The notes under the pieces: generated by a model | The model's database searches: none | Told to the model about the DNA's origin: nothing | What the model saw: the letters and a program-made list of their open reading frames with translations, nothing else | Program-made: the position numbers and the translations under genes | NCBI GenBank assembly: GCA_022819745.1 | Contig: JAJEGS010000046.1 | Coordinates: 1 to 63,598, forward strand | DNA: 63,598 nucleotides | Reading direction: 5' to 3' | Origin: Candidatus Latescibacterota bacterium | Lineage (GTDB): Bacteria > Latescibacterota > UBA2968 > UBA8231 | Shown here: piece by piece, positions 34,070 to 43,844 of the stretch | How positions within the stretch are numbered: the first letter of the stretch is position 1 | Layout: each line of letters starts with the position of its first letter

Positions 34070-35707
34070 TCAGACGAACTTTTCTCTAGCTTCCAAGACT
34101 TTTGCCACTACGACTTCGACGTCCTTTTCATCCACAAACGGCGACACAATAAAGGACTTCAGCGCGACAATCGGTTCTTGGTATTGGGTGTGCCGGTAGC
34201 AGTCGGTCGAGGAAATGACGACTCCGCGTCCGGCCATGGCCTCCGCATGCACGTAGTCGAAAATTTTGCGGTTGTAGTCGTTGTGGGCTAGCAGCGTTTC
34301 CCGATAGGTAGGGTCTTCGAATTCTTGGCGCTTGATCGCAAAAGTATCCACATCGGGTGGATACACCCGGAAGAGCGTTACCGTGCCAAAGTTGTCGCGG
34401 TTGAGTACGGTGATGGCTTCGTGTCCTTCGAGGTGCTCGCGCAAAAGCTGGGTCATCTCGACGATGTGCCCCAATGCGACGCGCAATCCCTGCTCGCCGA
34501 AAAAGCGAAAATTGGCCAGCGCGGTCAGCGGGCCGCTCCCGGCCCTGGATGTTTCGAGGGTGTACATGCCGGGGCGATGGTCGCCAAAGTGGTAGAGGTA
34601 CGGCATCTGTTGGGGGTCGCGCATCAAGAGCTGCAAATCCGCCCGATCTTTGACGAGGACGAGGCTGGAGATGTACGGAGCAAAGCCGGTCTTGTGGAAG
34701 TCGATGCCCATGGAATCGGCCAGCGCTAGATGGCGGATGCGGCGGCACGCGCCGGCGAGGGCACGCAGGGTCCGCGGGCGAAACTCCAAGGGGTTATCCT
34801 GAAAATCGTAGTCGTTGAACACCGACCATGCCCAGCCAATGACCGAGTCGGCGTGGATGTGCGGGCGGTAGGAGAGTTGGAATTCCTCGACGAGCGAGTC
34901 GCGCAAGGCCGCAATCGCCTGCAAGTCGTCCAAGCCGAACGCATCCGTGGTCCCCATAGTCGCAATAAAGGCGGCAATTTTTTTTCCGCTGCCCAAGGCC
35001 GTTCGCGCTGCATCTTCTAGCTGCGCGAGGTCAATTTCGTTCTCGGCTATCGTCGGAATGACGATCAACTGGTCGGTGCCCATGCCGAGCCAGCCGACGA
35101 TGTTGTGGGCGCAGTAGTGCCCGGCGTCGGAAACGAGCACTACCACGTCGTCGGATATGCCCTTTTGCATGGCCTGCGGACAGGCCTTTTCCAAGCCGAT
35201 CTTCACTCCATAGAGCGTGGTGCCGGTTCCGCCGAAGGTGAATGTGCCACTGGCCTGTTGTGGGTCGTAGCCAACCATCCGCGCGGTGATGGCGACTGCT
35301 TCGACTTCGGCCAAGGCGACGAGGCGGCTGTATTCATCCCAAGCGATGTTGGGATTGTGCAACGAGGCGAGCAGAACGCCGATGAGGCTGGGAATGGTCG
35401 GGGGCGCGATGACGTTTTGTTGGGTGTGGGGATGGCTAGAAATGGTTATGCCGCGCAGATAGCTGACGAGGTCTGAGGTAACCGCCTCGACCGACGACAT
35501 CTCAGCGGGCAGCTCGGCGTTTTGCGCTTCAGCAAAGTCGCCAGAAACTACCGGACCAAGCGTCGGCAACTGCATTTTCAGGTCATCGACTTGGTCTAGG
35601 GCGCGCATGATGGAATGCACGAAATACGAATCGTGAATGGGGTCGGATATGGGTTGGGGAAAGGCGCGACGGATGTGTTCTAAGGCGTCGCGGTAGGATG
35701 AGGTCAT
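34070..35707 (-). CDS. Group II PLP-dependent amino-acid decarboxylase
   Basis: 545 residues of the aromatic-amino-acid/glutamate/tyrosine decarboxylase family, releasing CO2 from an amino acid to give an amine. FTFGGTGTTLYGVKIGLEKA (157-176) binds the cofactor phosphate, HADSVIGWAW supplies the aspartate under the ring nitrogen (Asp287) and DFHKTGFAPY contains the Schiff-base lysine (Lys339). It is longer than tyrosine decarboxylase-type enzymes (~480), with an extended carboxyl-terminal domain. It converges with the channel gene, leaving only five bases between stops. The substrate cannot be assigned. Confidence 0.88.
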   Translation of the reverse strand: MTSSYRDALEHIRRAFPQPISDPIHDSYFVHSIMRALDQVDDLKMQLPTLGPVVSGDFAEAQNAELPAEMSSVEAVTSDLVSYLRGITISSHPHTQQNVIAPPTIPSLIGVLLASLHNPNIAWDEYSRLVALAEVEAVAITARMVGYDPQQASGTFTFGGTGTTLYGVKIGLEKACPQAMQKGISDDVVVLVSDAGHYCAHNIVGWLGMGTDQLIVIPTIAENEIDLAQLEDAARTALGSGKKIAAFIATMGTTDAFGLDDLQAIAALRDSLVEEFQLSYRPHIHADSVIGWAWSVFNDYDFQDNPLEFRPRTLRALAGACRRIRHLALADSMGIDFHKTGFAPYISSLVLVKDRADLQLLMRDPQQMPYLYHFGDHRPGMYTLETSRAGSGPLTALANFRFFGEQGLRVALGHIVEMTQLLREHLEGHEAITVLNRDNFGTVTLFRVYPPDVDTFAIKRQEFEDPTYRETLLAHNDYNRKIFDYVHAEAMAGRGVVISSTDCYRHTQYQEPIVALKSFIVSPFVDEKDVEVVVAKVLEAREKFV

Positions 35708-35733
35708 TTGCTGCTCACTTCAGGTTAAGATGC

Positions 35734-35769
35734 AAAAGGCCGGGTACCCAAACAGGTACCCGGCCTTTT
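35734..35769. terminator. Strong intrinsic terminator
   Basis: Perfect 15-bp stem (AAAAGGCCGGGTACC / GGTACCCGGCCTTTT) with a 6-nt loop. It lies 30 bp after the TonB-receptor stop and just upstream of the decarboxylase start. On the minus strand it ends the receptor transcript and separates it from the decarboxylase gene. Confidence 0.88.
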
Positions 35770-35800
35770 ATTGTAACTTAGGATTGCCGTTCGGCGTTCC

Positions 35801-38371
35801 TTAGCGACTGTAGCTGTATTTCACGTACCAGAACGCGCCGCCAAAGCCAAAGGGGCTGAACTGGCTGTACTTGTTGCCGGTCCGCTCTCTGGCTAATTCA
35901 TGCTCGTCTGGATAGGTATTGAGGATATTCTGTACGCCAATGGCGATGGCGGATTGGGCCTCGTCAAACGAGATGCTGGTTTCAAGGTCAAACAGCACCT
36001 TGCCACTATAGGTCTGATCGTCTTCAGAGTCGTACCATTCGCCGTAGTAGCTGGCGCGGCCTAGACCACTCCAACGCTCGCTCAGGGCTTGGGTCAGCGT
36101 CAAATTCCCGCGCTGCTTGGGCAGATTCTCCTCCAATTCCCGCAGCCGGAGATCGTCGAGAATATCCGGGTTGTGGTCGGTGACTTCGGAACTCGTGTAG
36201 TTGTAGGCGAGGCTCAGCATCCCCGAACCTACCGGTGCCGACACAACGAGGTCAATTCCGTTGGTGGCGGAGTCGAAGTCATTGGTGAAGAAGCGGAATT
36301 CCTGCAAGCCGGCCGCGCTGGTTAGGCCCTCATCGATTAGCTGCTGTTTCTGCTCATCGCTCAGCGCGAAGTCTTGCGAGACCGTCAGGCGATCCTCCAC
36401 CTTGATGTTGAAATAGTCGACCGTCGCACTAATGGCACCCATCTTGACGACGACGCCCCCGGAGAGGTTGACCGAATTTTCAGGTTTGAGCGCCGGTCCG
36501 CCACCAGGTAAACCAAGGACCAGCCCAACTGCGCGGCTGGTGGAAGGCACGGTGCCGTTGTTGACCAAGTCGTTCTTCTCGAAGTTGAACTCGGTCGTTA
36601 TGTTGAAGGCATTTTGCTGGCCAGGGGTAGGTGCCCGGAAGCCGGTGCTGTAACTACCGCGCAACTTTAAGTCGTCCGTAAGGGCGAAATTGGCGGCTCC
36701 CTTGTAGTTGGTCGTGCTGCCAAAGTCGCTAAAATCCTCCGAGCGCAGGGCCACGGAAAGCAGCAACGGATCAACCGGCTCAAAATCCGCCTCCACGTAC
36801 ACGGCCGTGTTGGTGCGATCCCAGCGGCCGGCTGCCACCTTGCTAAAGCCTGAGAAACCATTGGTAGCGGGCTGGAACCCTTGGCTGGCCAACGGCTGAC
36901 CAATCAGGTAGGACTCGATCTGTCCCTCCACTATCTCGAATGCTTCATTGCGACGTTCGGCCCCTGCGGCCAAAAACACCTGGTCGCTGACCGGGTACGT
37001 GATGTCGAAGTTTAAGTTGACATCTGTCTGGATGTAGTCTCCCGGGTTGAACGATGTCGGCGTATCAGGCCCCATCGAGGCATTCACGGTATTGAAGATG
37101 AAGTAGTCTGCGTGGTGGCGGCCATAAGACGCGCTCAGGCTCCAACCCAACGTCTCGGCTGCAAATCCCTTCAGGCCCAAAAGAATGGATTCATCCGTGG
37201 TGAAGCCGCCGAAGCGGGGCGTGAAACCACCGGGAAACATTTTCAGGAACGAGAAGCAATTGGGATCGTCGCGAATCTGTAGCCAAGCATCCTGGTCCGG
37301 CTTGTTGTCGATGATAGGTACCGGGGCGCATTCGCCGCCCTGACCTACACCGTCCAAATCGCCAACCAGCAGGGATGGAGTCCCGTCCTCGAGTTCCGGC
37401 CCCTTAAACACGCCGCTACGGGTATGGGGATTGCGGAAATAAAACCCGCCTTCCGTTTCCTTGCTGGCGTAGTTGGCGTGCCCATAGAAGTCGAGGTTCT
37501 CGCTCAGAGTCGCCCCGTAGTTGGCGAAGAATTTCAGGTCGTCTCTGATGAAGGGCTGCCCCCAGATTTGGGCGGGATTGGCCACGTTCGTGTTGCCCGC
37601 GGCAATCAGGCCCGCGGCATCATTGCGCTGCACCGAGCGGATGGTTTCGCCCGAGTTGCCGTATTCCAAGCTGAGGTTGGCCCACGCATTGTCGTTGCCC
37701 AAGCCGAGATTGCCCGCAATGGAAAACAACTCGCCATCGCCGAGGACGCCTTCGCCGTCTTGGAAGCTGCCGACTTTGGTCTCAATCGACAGACCATCGG
37801 AACGGTCCTTGAGGCGGAAGTTCAACACGCCGGCAATGGCGTCCGAGCCGTACTGGGCCGATGCGCCGTCGCGCAGGACCTCCACGCGATTGAGCGCGAT
37901 CGCCGGGATGGGTGCCAAATCAGGGCCCTGCGCGCCATCGGCGACGCCGTTGCCCAGCCAGTGAATCACCGCAGCGCGATGGCGGCGCTTGCCGTTGACC
38001 AGAACCAGCGCGTGGTCGGGAGCCAACCCTCGCATGTTGGGCGGTCGGACGACCGTGCCCGCATCGCTGATCGGCTGGGTGTTGACGTTGTACGAGGGCA
38101 CGACATTCCGCACCAAGTCTGCCAGGTCCGCTCCGCCTTGCTTGGCAAACTCGTCGGCACCAATGACGTCAATGGGCACGGGTGAGTCGGTTACAGTGCG
38201 CGATTGAGCACGCGAACCGGTCACCACCAGCTCTTCAACCTCCACAACGCCTTCGAGCATTTCCTCGTCTTCTTGCGCTTCTTCTTGGGCCACGGCCTCA
38301 GAGGCCAAGCTCACAGAGAGCAGGGCCGCAAGGCCAAAAGCCAGAGCAAAAATAGATAAGCGCTCTTTCAT
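35801..38371 (-). CDS. TonB-dependent outer-membrane receptor
   Basis: 856 residues from the ATG after a perfect AAGGAGG ribosome site; the frame extends 33 bp further upstream without one. A signal peptide ends near VAQE, followed by an acidic stretch and a TonB-box-like EELVVTGSR. The plug domain holds SPVPIDVIGADEFAKQGG, NMRGLAPDHALVLVNGKRR and VEVLRDGASAQYGSDAIAGV. A 22-stranded-type barrel follows, with TonB-receptor signature strands such as LRGSYSTGFRAPTPGQ and, at the end, NILNTYPDEHE. It imports a scarce ligand (siderophore, vitamin or glycan) across the outer membrane. Monocistronic. Confidence 0.92.
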   Translation of the reverse strand: MKERLSIFALAFGLAALLSVSLASEAVAQEEAQEDEEMLEGVVEVEELVVTGSRAQSRTVTDSPVPIDVIGADEFAKQGGADLADLVRNVVPSYNVNTQPISDAGTVVRPPNMRGLAPDHALVLVNGKRRHRAAVIHWLGNGVADGAQGPDLAPIPAIALNRVEVLRDGASAQYGSDAIAGVLNFRLKDRSDGLSIETKVGSFQDGEGVLGDGELFSIAGNLGLGNDNAWANLSLEYGNSGETIRSVQRNDAAGLIAAGNTNVANPAQIWGQPFIRDDLKFFANYGATLSENLDFYGHANYASKETEGGFYFRNPHTRSGVFKGPELEDGTPSLLVGDLDGVGQGGECAPVPIIDNKPDQDAWLQIRDDPNCFSFLKMFPGGFTPRFGGFTTDESILLGLKGFAAETLGWSLSASYGRHHADYFIFNTVNASMGPDTPTSFNPGDYIQTDVNLNFDITYPVSDQVFLAAGAERRNEAFEIVEGQIESYLIGQPLASQGFQPATNGFSGFSKVAAGRWDRTNTAVYVEADFEPVDPLLLSVALRSEDFSDFGSTTNYKGAANFALTDDLKLRGSYSTGFRAPTPGQQNAFNITTEFNFEKNDLVNNGTVPSTSRAVGLVLGLPGGGPALKPENSVNLSGGVVVKMGAISATVDYFNIKVEDRLTVSQDFALSDEQKQQLIDEGLTSAAGLQEFRFFTNDFDSATNGIDLVVSAPVGSGMLSLAYNYTSSEVTDHNPDILDDLRLRELEENLPKQRGNLTLTQALSERWSGLGRASYYGEWYDSEDDQTYSGKVLFDLETSISFDEAQSAIAIGVQNILNTYPDEHELARERTGNKYSQFSPFGFGGAFWYVKYSYSR

Positions 38372-38629
38372 AGAATCGCCTCCTTCAGGAGAAGAGTGGA
38401 ACATATGAACGTATATTATCTACTCGTAACAACAAATATGTTATACAATGATTTATCTTCGGTCAATACATATTTATTCTTAGATTTGAGCTATATTGAG
38501 CTATATAATACTATATAATACTACATATTGTATAATTTTTTTATTTCAGGCTGTGGCGATACCGTAGTCGAAGTGAGTTTTTGAGTCAATTCTGCGTCTT
38601 GGGCGCAATAAACCGAAAGACAACCTTTC
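38372..38629. promoter_or_regulatory. A+T-rich divergent promoter region between TonB receptor and ftsY
   Basis: Unlike its surroundings this 258-bp gap is strongly A+T-rich. At 38487-38540 it carries direct repeats TGAGCTATAT (twice), ACTATATAAT (twice) and a TATTGTATAAT stretch. These are suitable -10-like elements and possible operator half-sites for the receptor. The gap contains no gene. Confidence 0.5.
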
Positions 38630-39553
38630 ATGTTGGGCAAATTTTTCGACAAAGTAAAGCAGGGATTGGCGCAGACTCGCCAAGCGATGACCGATGTAAT
38701 CGCCGGCAACCCCCGCTTGGACGACGACGCCATCGACGATATCGAGGCCGCGCTGATCGGCGCTGATATGGGGCTGGAGACCGCCACTGAACTCGTCGAT
38801 GAGCTGCGCGAGCGGCTCAGGAGCGACCAGATTGCGGATGGGCCGGACGGGGTGATGCAGGTACTAGAGGAGCAAGTAGCCGCGATGATGACCCTCGGCA
38901 ATGGCGCGGCCTTGCCCCTAGCTGGCGAGCTGCCGGGCAAGCCGTTTGTCGTGCTAATCGTCGGCGTCAACGGCACCGGCAAGACGACGACGGTCGGCAA
39001 GCTGGCCAAGCAATACGCCGATGCCGGCAAGAAGGTGGTACTCGCTGCCGGCGACACGTTTCGGGCCGCGGCCATTCCCCAACTCGCCATCTGGGCAGAG
39101 CGCGCCGGAGCCGACCTGATACGCACGCAGCAAGGAGCGGATCCGGCGGCCGTGGCCTTTGACGCGCTCGCCGCGGCCAAATCGCGCGGGGCCGACGTGC
39201 TGCTGGTGGACACAGCCGGCCGCTTGCACAACAAGGTCAATCTGATGGAGGAACTCAAAAAGATCCGCCGCTCGCTGGCCAAGCAAGACCCCACGGCCCC
39301 ACACGAAACCCTGCTGGTACTCGACGGCACCAGCGGCCAGAATGCCCTATCGCAGGCGACCGAGTTCAACCAAGCCACCGAATTGACCGGGCTCGTGCTG
39401 ACCAAGCTGGACGGGACGGCCAAGGGCGGGATCGTCGTCGCGCTGCGGCGTCAGATGGATCTGCCAGTGAAGCTGATTGGGGTGGGCGAGGGGGTGGACG
39501 ATTTGCAGCCGTTTGACGCGGCAACATTCGCCCGCGCATTGTTCGCCGAGTGA
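38630..39553 (+). CDS. ftsY: Signal recognition particle receptor FtsY
   Basis: 307-residue SRP-type GTPase docking ribosome-nascent-chain complexes at the membrane. A short helical N domain is followed by the G domain: P-loop [15 protein letters not shown], the [20 protein letters not shown] segment, DTAGRLHNK, and [10 protein letters not shown] as G4 with guanine recognition. The acidic A domain found in E. coli is absent, as in many phyla. Convergent with queG, with five bases between them. Confidence 0.96.
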   Translation: MLGKFFDKVKQGLAQTRQAMTDVIAGNPRLDDDAIDDIEAALIGADMGLETATELVDELRERLRSDQIADGPDGVMQVLEEQVAAMMTLGNGAALPLAGELPGKPFVVLIVGVNGTGKTTTVGKLAKQYADAGKKVVLAAGDTFRAAAIPQLAIWAERAGADLIRTQQGADPAAVAFDALAAAKSRGADVLLVDTAGRLHNKVNLMEELKKIRRSLAKQDPTAPHETLLVLDGTSGQNALSQATEFNQATELTGLVLTKLDGTAKGGIVVALRRQMDLPVKLIGVGEGVDDLQPFDAATFARALFAE

Positions 39554-39557
39554 GGGG

Positions 39558-40670
39558 CTACAGTGCAGCTAGCGCGTCTTCTAGCTCCCCTCGCACTTCC
39601 GCATCTTCTTCTATTCCCAAGCGCCGTTGGAGCGCCCCCTTTGCCTCATCGCCCCCGAGTTGACCCAGTGCCCAAGCCACGTGGCCGCGCACTAGCGGCT
39701 CTTCGGCGTCGAGTGCGCTGATCAGGGCCGGCACTGCGGCCTGCATCCCCGAATTGCCCAAGGCCACGGCGACGTTGCGCAAAAAGCCCCGGCGCTTAGG
39801 GCGCTTGACTGGGTTGCGGCGAAAGAGTGCGTTGAAATCCTCGCGGTCGAGTTGGATCAGGTCGAGGAGCGCCGGGTTGTCGAGACCGGCGCGGCTCTTG
39901 TACGCCGGTTCTGGGGCTGGCTCGGCCTTGCGGTTCCACGGGCACACCTCTTGACAGATGTCGCAGCCAAAGATCCACTGACCCATGCCTTGGCGCAGGT
40001 CGCGGGGAATTGACCCTTTGAGTTCAATGTTGAGATAGGAAATGCAGCGCTGAGCGTCTAATACGTACGGCTCGGGAAAGGCGTCGGTGGGGCAGGCGTC
40101 CAAGCAGCGCGTGCAGGTGCCGCAGTGGTCTGGAGCGGGTTCGTCGTAATCGAGTTTGAGGTCGGTGATTATTTCGGCCAGAAAGAAATAGGAGCCTCGG
40201 CGCTTGTCGATCAGGCAGGTGTTCTTGCCCCACCAGCCCAAACCCGCTCGCTGGGCCAGTTCGCGCTCTAGGACCGGAGCCGTATCCACAAAATAGCGGC
40301 CTTTGGTCTGCTCCCCGGCCTCGGCCAGCACGAATTCCCACAGTGCTGCTAAGCGCTTTTTGACGATGTCGTGGTAGTCATCGCCGCGGGCGTAACAAGC
40401 GATCTGGCCGCGCAGGGGATCGGGTGCCGCAGGCGTGGGTTGGTAGTAATCCATGCCGAGGCAGATGGCGGTCTGGGCACCGGGGACCATCCGGCGCGGG
40501 TCCTCGCGCTTATCGAGGTGGCGCTTGAGATAGTCCATCTGACCGGCGTAGCCCAAGGCCACCCAGCGAGCATAAAACTCGGCCCCTTTTAACGGATCGG
40601 CCGGGGCGAAACCGACCGAGGTAAAGCCCAAGGCGCGGGCCTTGTGGCGAATTTGTTCGGTCAGCGACAT
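39558..40670 (-). CDS. queG: Epoxyqueuosine reductase QueG
   Basis: 370 residues. Cobalamin-dependent reduction of epoxyqueuosine to queuosine in tRNA. Two 4Fe-4S motifs are visible, CGTCTRCLDACPTDAFPEP and the second cluster CDICQEVCPWN. The amino-terminal barrel is typical (LGFTSVGFAPADP, YFVDTAPVLERELAQRAGLG). A short carboxyl-terminal HEAT-like repeat (residues ~320-370, LISALDAEEPLVRGHVAWALG) matches the longer family form. The gene lies 21 bp downstream of rseP. Confidence 0.95.
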   Translation of the reverse strand: MSLTEQIRHKARALGFTSVGFAPADPLKGAEFYARWVALGYAGQMDYLKRHLDKREDPRRMVPGAQTAICLGMDYYQPTPAAPDPLRGQIACYARGDDYHDIVKKRLAALWEFVLAEAGEQTKGRYFVDTAPVLERELAQRAGLGWWGKNTCLIDKRRGSYFFLAEIITDLKLDYDEPAPDHCGTCTRCLDACPTDAFPEPYVLDAQRCISYLNIELKGSIPRDLRQGMGQWIFGCDICQEVCPWNRKAEPAPEPAYKSRAGLDNPALLDLIQLDREDFNALFRRNPVKRPKRRGFLRNVAVALGNSGMQAAVPALISALDAEEPLVRGHVAWALGQLGGDEAKGALQRRLGIEEDAEVRGELEDALAAL

Positions 40671-40691
40671 GCCGGGCCGCGCAAGCAGGTA

Positions 40692-42002
40692 CTAGAACAT
40701 CTCCGCGATGCGGCGGAAGACCATCTGATTGAGGTCGTTGAACGTGACAAACACCATGATGAACAGCATGATGGCCAAGCCGATCTGCTGAAAGATCTCG
40801 CGCTGGCGCAGCGAGAGTGGTCGGCGCATGATGCCCTCTAGCGTGAGGAAAGTCAGATGGCCGCCGTCGAGTACGGGGATAGGGAGGAGGTTGATAATCG
40901 CCAAGTTGACGCTGAGTATGGCGAGAAAGCGGACGAAGGAATCCAAGCCCTGCTCGGCGGTCTGTCCGGCTAGCTGGGCGATGCGCAACGGACCGCCCAA
41001 CTCGTCGGTCGAGCGATCGCCTTGGAAAAGCTCGCCCAAAAAGTCGAGAATCAGCCAAGAAGAGTTGTACACGCCCAGCCCTCCCAGCACCACCGCTTGA
41101 CCCAGCCCGACGGTGTGGCGCGAGGTATGCGGGCCAATGCCAATGCGACCCACGAACGCGTCGCCCTCGGCGTGGGCCGCCGGGGTAATGAGCTGCTCCA
41201 TGCGCTGGCCGTCGCGCTCCCAAACCAACGGAACCGTCTCGCCCGGATAGCGGCGGATTTCCTCGCTCATCTCAGCCCAGCTCACAACCGGAGCTTGGCC
41301 GACGGCGCGGATGATGTCGCCCGCTTGCAAGCCGAGGCTGGCGGCTGGCGTCCCAGGCTCAACGTGCCCCACTGTCGTGGGACGCATTAGCTGCACGCCG
41401 TAGCCCTCGTCTCCTGCGGGTGGTAGGTCGAAGTCCAAGAGAATGCCGTCGCGTTCGACTTCGAGCCTAGCACCGCTGCTTGCGATCTCGTCCAAGGCGC
41501 TGGCCAACTCGTAGGCATTGCCGACGGGCGTGCCTCCGACGGTGCGCACGCGATCGCCGCGCACCAGACCAACCTCGGCGGCGAGGGAATTCTCTTGGGG
41601 GCTGACGCGGGTGCTATCGAAGGAGTCGATTCCGTAAACGCTGAAGAGGAAGATCAGGGCTACAAAGGCGAAGAGGAAGTTCATGGCTGGGCCGGCGGCG
41701 ATAACCGCCATGCGGATTCCCACCGACCTAGAGGGAAATTCCCAGTGCGCGCCGGTGGTTTCCTCGCTGCCCACATCGGCCATGCCAGCTACCTTGACAT
41801 AACCGCCAAAGGGAATCCAAGAGATGCAGTACTCGGTTTCGCCGTGGGTAAAGCCGATCATTTTGGGCGGATAGCCCAAGGAGAAGCGCTCGACGCGGAT
41901 GCCCGCCCATTTGGCGACCAGAAAGTGGCCCAACTCGTGGACAAAGACCAAGACGCCTAAGGCGATGAGAAACGAGGCAATAGTAGTGAGGGTATCGAGC
42001 AT
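40692..42002 (-). CDS. rseP: Site-2 intramembrane metalloprotease RseP
   Basis: 436 residues. Zinc motif VHELGHFLVAKW near residue 23, second metal ligand in LLPIPVLDGGHL near residue 380, and two PDZ-like segments between (GLVRGDRVRTVGGTPVGN and GLQAGDIIRAVGQAPV). Cleaves membrane-embedded anti-sigma factors or signal peptides during envelope stress. It follows cdsA by 13 bp in the usual uppS-cdsA-rseP order, but the dxr gene often found in this cluster is not present. Confidence 0.95.
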   Translation of the reverse strand: MLDTLTTIASFLIALGVLVFVHELGHFLVAKWAGIRVERFSLGYPPKMIGFTHGETEYCISWIPFGGYVKVAGMADVGSEETTGAHWEFPSRSVGIRMAVIAAGPAMNFLFAFVALIFLFSVYGIDSFDSTRVSPQENSLAAEVGLVRGDRVRTVGGTPVGNAYELASALDEIASSGARLEVERDGILLDFDLPPAGDEGYGVQLMRPTTVGHVEPGTPAASLGLQAGDIIRAVGQAPVVSWAEMSEEIRRYPGETVPLVWERDGQRMEQLITPAAHAEGDAFVGRIGIGPHTSRHTVGLGQAVVLGGLGVYNSSWLILDFLGELFQGDRSTDELGGPLRIAQLAGQTAEQGLDSFVRFLAILSVNLAIINLLPIPVLDGGHLTFLTLEGIMRRPLSLRQREIFQQIGLAIMLFIMVFVTFNDLNQMVFRRIAEMF

Positions 42003-42015
42003 ACTCTAATCCATC

Positions 42016-42891
42016 TCAAGAAAAAACAGCCAGCACATCCACGTAGAGATACGCCAGCGGAAAGGCCAAAAAATAGGAGTCAAAACGGTCGAGCAGGCCG
42101 CCGTGACCAGGGATCAGCATCGGCGCATCCTTGATGCCCATGTCGCGCTTAAAGGCCGATTCCACCAAATCGCCTACCTGCGCACCAATGCCCGCGACGA
42201 GCAAAAGCCCCAGTAGCGACGCCGTGGAAAAAGAGGGCAGCAAAAAGCCCAAGGGTATAGGCAGGGCGCTGCCGACCACGCCGCCAATGCACCCGATCCG
42301 CGTCTTATTAGGGCTGATCACCGGTGCCAGCTTGGCCCGGCCCCAAAACCGACCGCTGAAGTACGCCCCAGAATCCGTGAGCCAGATGCAGAGAAAGAGC
42401 ACGGCCACCAAGTGGTGAGCCTCCTCGCCCCTACCAGCCGCTTGAAAAAGCAGCAGCGGCGCACTGCCCAAGACGCCAAAGAAGAACACGCCGCCCAACG
42501 TCAGAAAGGCGTTGGACGCATAGCGCTCCGTGCCCTGGAACAGAGCCCACACCACAACCAGCAAGATGGCCGCCATCAGCAACGCGGCGAGGTCGTCGCC
42601 CGTGCCCTGGCGCCAGAAGTAGCTGCACAGCCCCAAGACCAACAAGCTGCCCGGCAGGCGGATGGGTCGGTAGCCTACCTCCTCTAGAATATGGTGGTAT
42701 TCCCACGAGCAGCGCACGGCCACCGCCAACACCAATAAGAAGATTCCCCAGCTAGCCCCTTCGACCAGCAGGAGGATCACCGGCACGAATACGATAGCCG
42801 CGAGGGCGCGCCGCCGCAGGCCGGAGGACTCTGCCGCGGTGTCAGCCGCCAAAGCGCCTCTGCCGTTGTTGGTAGGCGGCAATGGCTTCAT
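42016..42891 (-). CDS. cdsA: Phosphatidate cytidylyltransferase CdsA
   Basis: About 291 residues; makes CDP-diacylglycerol from phosphatidate and CTP in the inner membrane. Multiple hydrophobic segments and the family signature near the end, DSGAYFSGRFWGRAKLAPVISPNKTR plus GDLVESAFKRDMGIKD and IPGHGGLLDRFDS, are clear. The start is uncertain: an ATG at 42891 overlaps uppS by 50 bp, a TTG at 42852 preceded by AGAGG overlaps by 11 bp, and the frame opens up to 42936. Confidence 0.94.
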   Translation of the reverse strand: MKPLPPTNNGRGALAADTAAESSGLRRRALAAIVFVPVILLLVEGASWGIFLLVLAVAVRCSWEYHHILEEVGYRPIRLPGSLLVLGLCSYFWRQGTGDDLAALLMAAILLVVVWALFQGTERYASNAFLTLGGVFFFGVLGSAPLLLFQAAGRGEEAHHLVAVLFLCIWLTDSGAYFSGRFWGRAKLAPVISPNKTRIGCIGGVVGSALPIPLGFLLPSFSTASLLGLLLVAGIGAQVGDLVESAFKRDMGIKDAPMLIPGHGGLLDRFDSYFLAFPLAYLYVDVLAVFS

Positions 42892-43648
42892 AGAGATGCT
42901 GGCGACGAAAATCCGGCCAATGCACGTCGCCGACAAAACAAATCTCCGTATAGACCATTTGCCAAGGAAGGAAGTTGCTCAGCCGCATTTCGCCGCTGGT
43001 GCGGATCAACAAATCCGGATCGGGCAAATCGGCTGTATAGAGAGCACTGCTGATTTGTTCTTCGTCTATATCCTCTGGGTCAATCCGGCCAGCCGCCACT
43101 GCGGCCGCTAGCTTGCGGAAGGCGTCGACTAGCTCAGTGCGGCCTCCGTAGTTGAGCGCTAGGTTGAGCTTGAGGCCAGTGTTGTCTTTGGTCTGCGCAA
43201 GGGCGTGCTCTAGGGCCAATTGTATAGTCGGAGACAACGCGTCGGTGCGGCCGATGGCGTTGAGCGATACGTTGTTTTCGTGGAGTTCCGACACTTCGTC
43301 GCGCAGCGACTCGTGCAACCACTGCATCAACTCTTCTACTTCCGCTTCGGGCCGGGACCAGTTCTCCGTCGAGAAGGTGTACAGGGTCAGCGCCTCGATT
43401 TGCAGTTGGCCGCAGGCGCGGACAATGTCGCGCACCGACTCGCGGCCAAAGCGATGCCCCTCGGTCTTGGGCAGATTGCGCTCGACGGCCCAACGCCTAT
43501 CGCCGTCCATGATAATGGCGATGTGTTGCGGCAAGTTCCCCTCGTCCTTGAGGCGCTGCTGGATGCGGAAGTCCTCTTTGGGATTGAGAGGTTTTACTGG
43601 GTGGTATTCGCGGGGAGAAATTTCCAGCGGCAGAGCCTGAGCACTCAT
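42842..43648 (-). CDS. uppS: Isoprenyl transferase UppS (undecaprenyl diphosphate synthase)
   Basis: 268 residues from the chosen ATG; the frame extends 57 bp upstream to an ATG at 43705 and neither start has a clear ribosome site. It builds the C55 lipid carrier for peptidoglycan. Family blocks: HIAIIMDGDRRWA, EGHRFGRESVRDIV, LTLYTFSTENW, NLALNYGGRTEL, and DLLIRTSGEMRLSNFLPWQ. The usual MDGNGRWA box reads MDGDRRWA here, a double change next to the catalytic aspartate. Confidence 0.95.
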   Translation of the reverse strand: MSAQALPLEISPREYHPVKPLNPKEDFRIQQRLKDEGNLPQHIAIIMDGDRRWAVERNLPKTEGHRFGRESVRDIVRACGQLQIEALTLYTFSTENWSRPEAEVEELMQWLHESLRDEVSELHENNVSLNAIGRTDALSPTIQLALEHALAQTKDNTGLKLNLALNYGGRTELVDAFRKLAAAVAAGRIDPEDIDEEQISSALYTADLPDPDLLIRTSGEMRLSNFLPWQMVYTEICFVGDVHWPDFRRQHLYEAIAAYQQRQRRFGG

Positions 43649-43711
43649 AACGTAGTAAGGATGATTTGGTGGGTTTCTGTGGCCGCCATCCACGGCCACT
43701 GTCATAGATTT

Positions 43712-43747
43712 GGGCGCGTCCTGCCTTGAGAAAACAAGGCCGCGCCC
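43712..43747. other. G+C-rich hairpin between uppS and 5-formyl-THF cyclo-ligase
   Basis: GGGCGCG/CGCGCCC closes a stem with inner GCCTTG/CAAGGC, a 4-nt bulge and an AGAAAA loop. It lies in the divergent region, so it is not placed to terminate either gene, and no T-run follows. It may be an untranslated-leader structure. I cannot assign a family. Confidence 0.45.
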
Positions 43748-43844
43748 ATCTTGGTCAATCTAGGGGAAAGGCTCATATTCGTCAAGCAAGCCTAGGTGCC
43801 AGATGCGCTTGACGCTCTTTGTAGGTGCCAGTATTATGTAATGC

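Noticed and set aside
43706..43844. 6S RNA next to the 5-formyl-THF cyclo-ligase gene
   Set aside because: This gene is often near 6S RNA, but the gap is only about 140 bp and lacks the long open-bubble structure; only one G+C-rich hairpin is seen.
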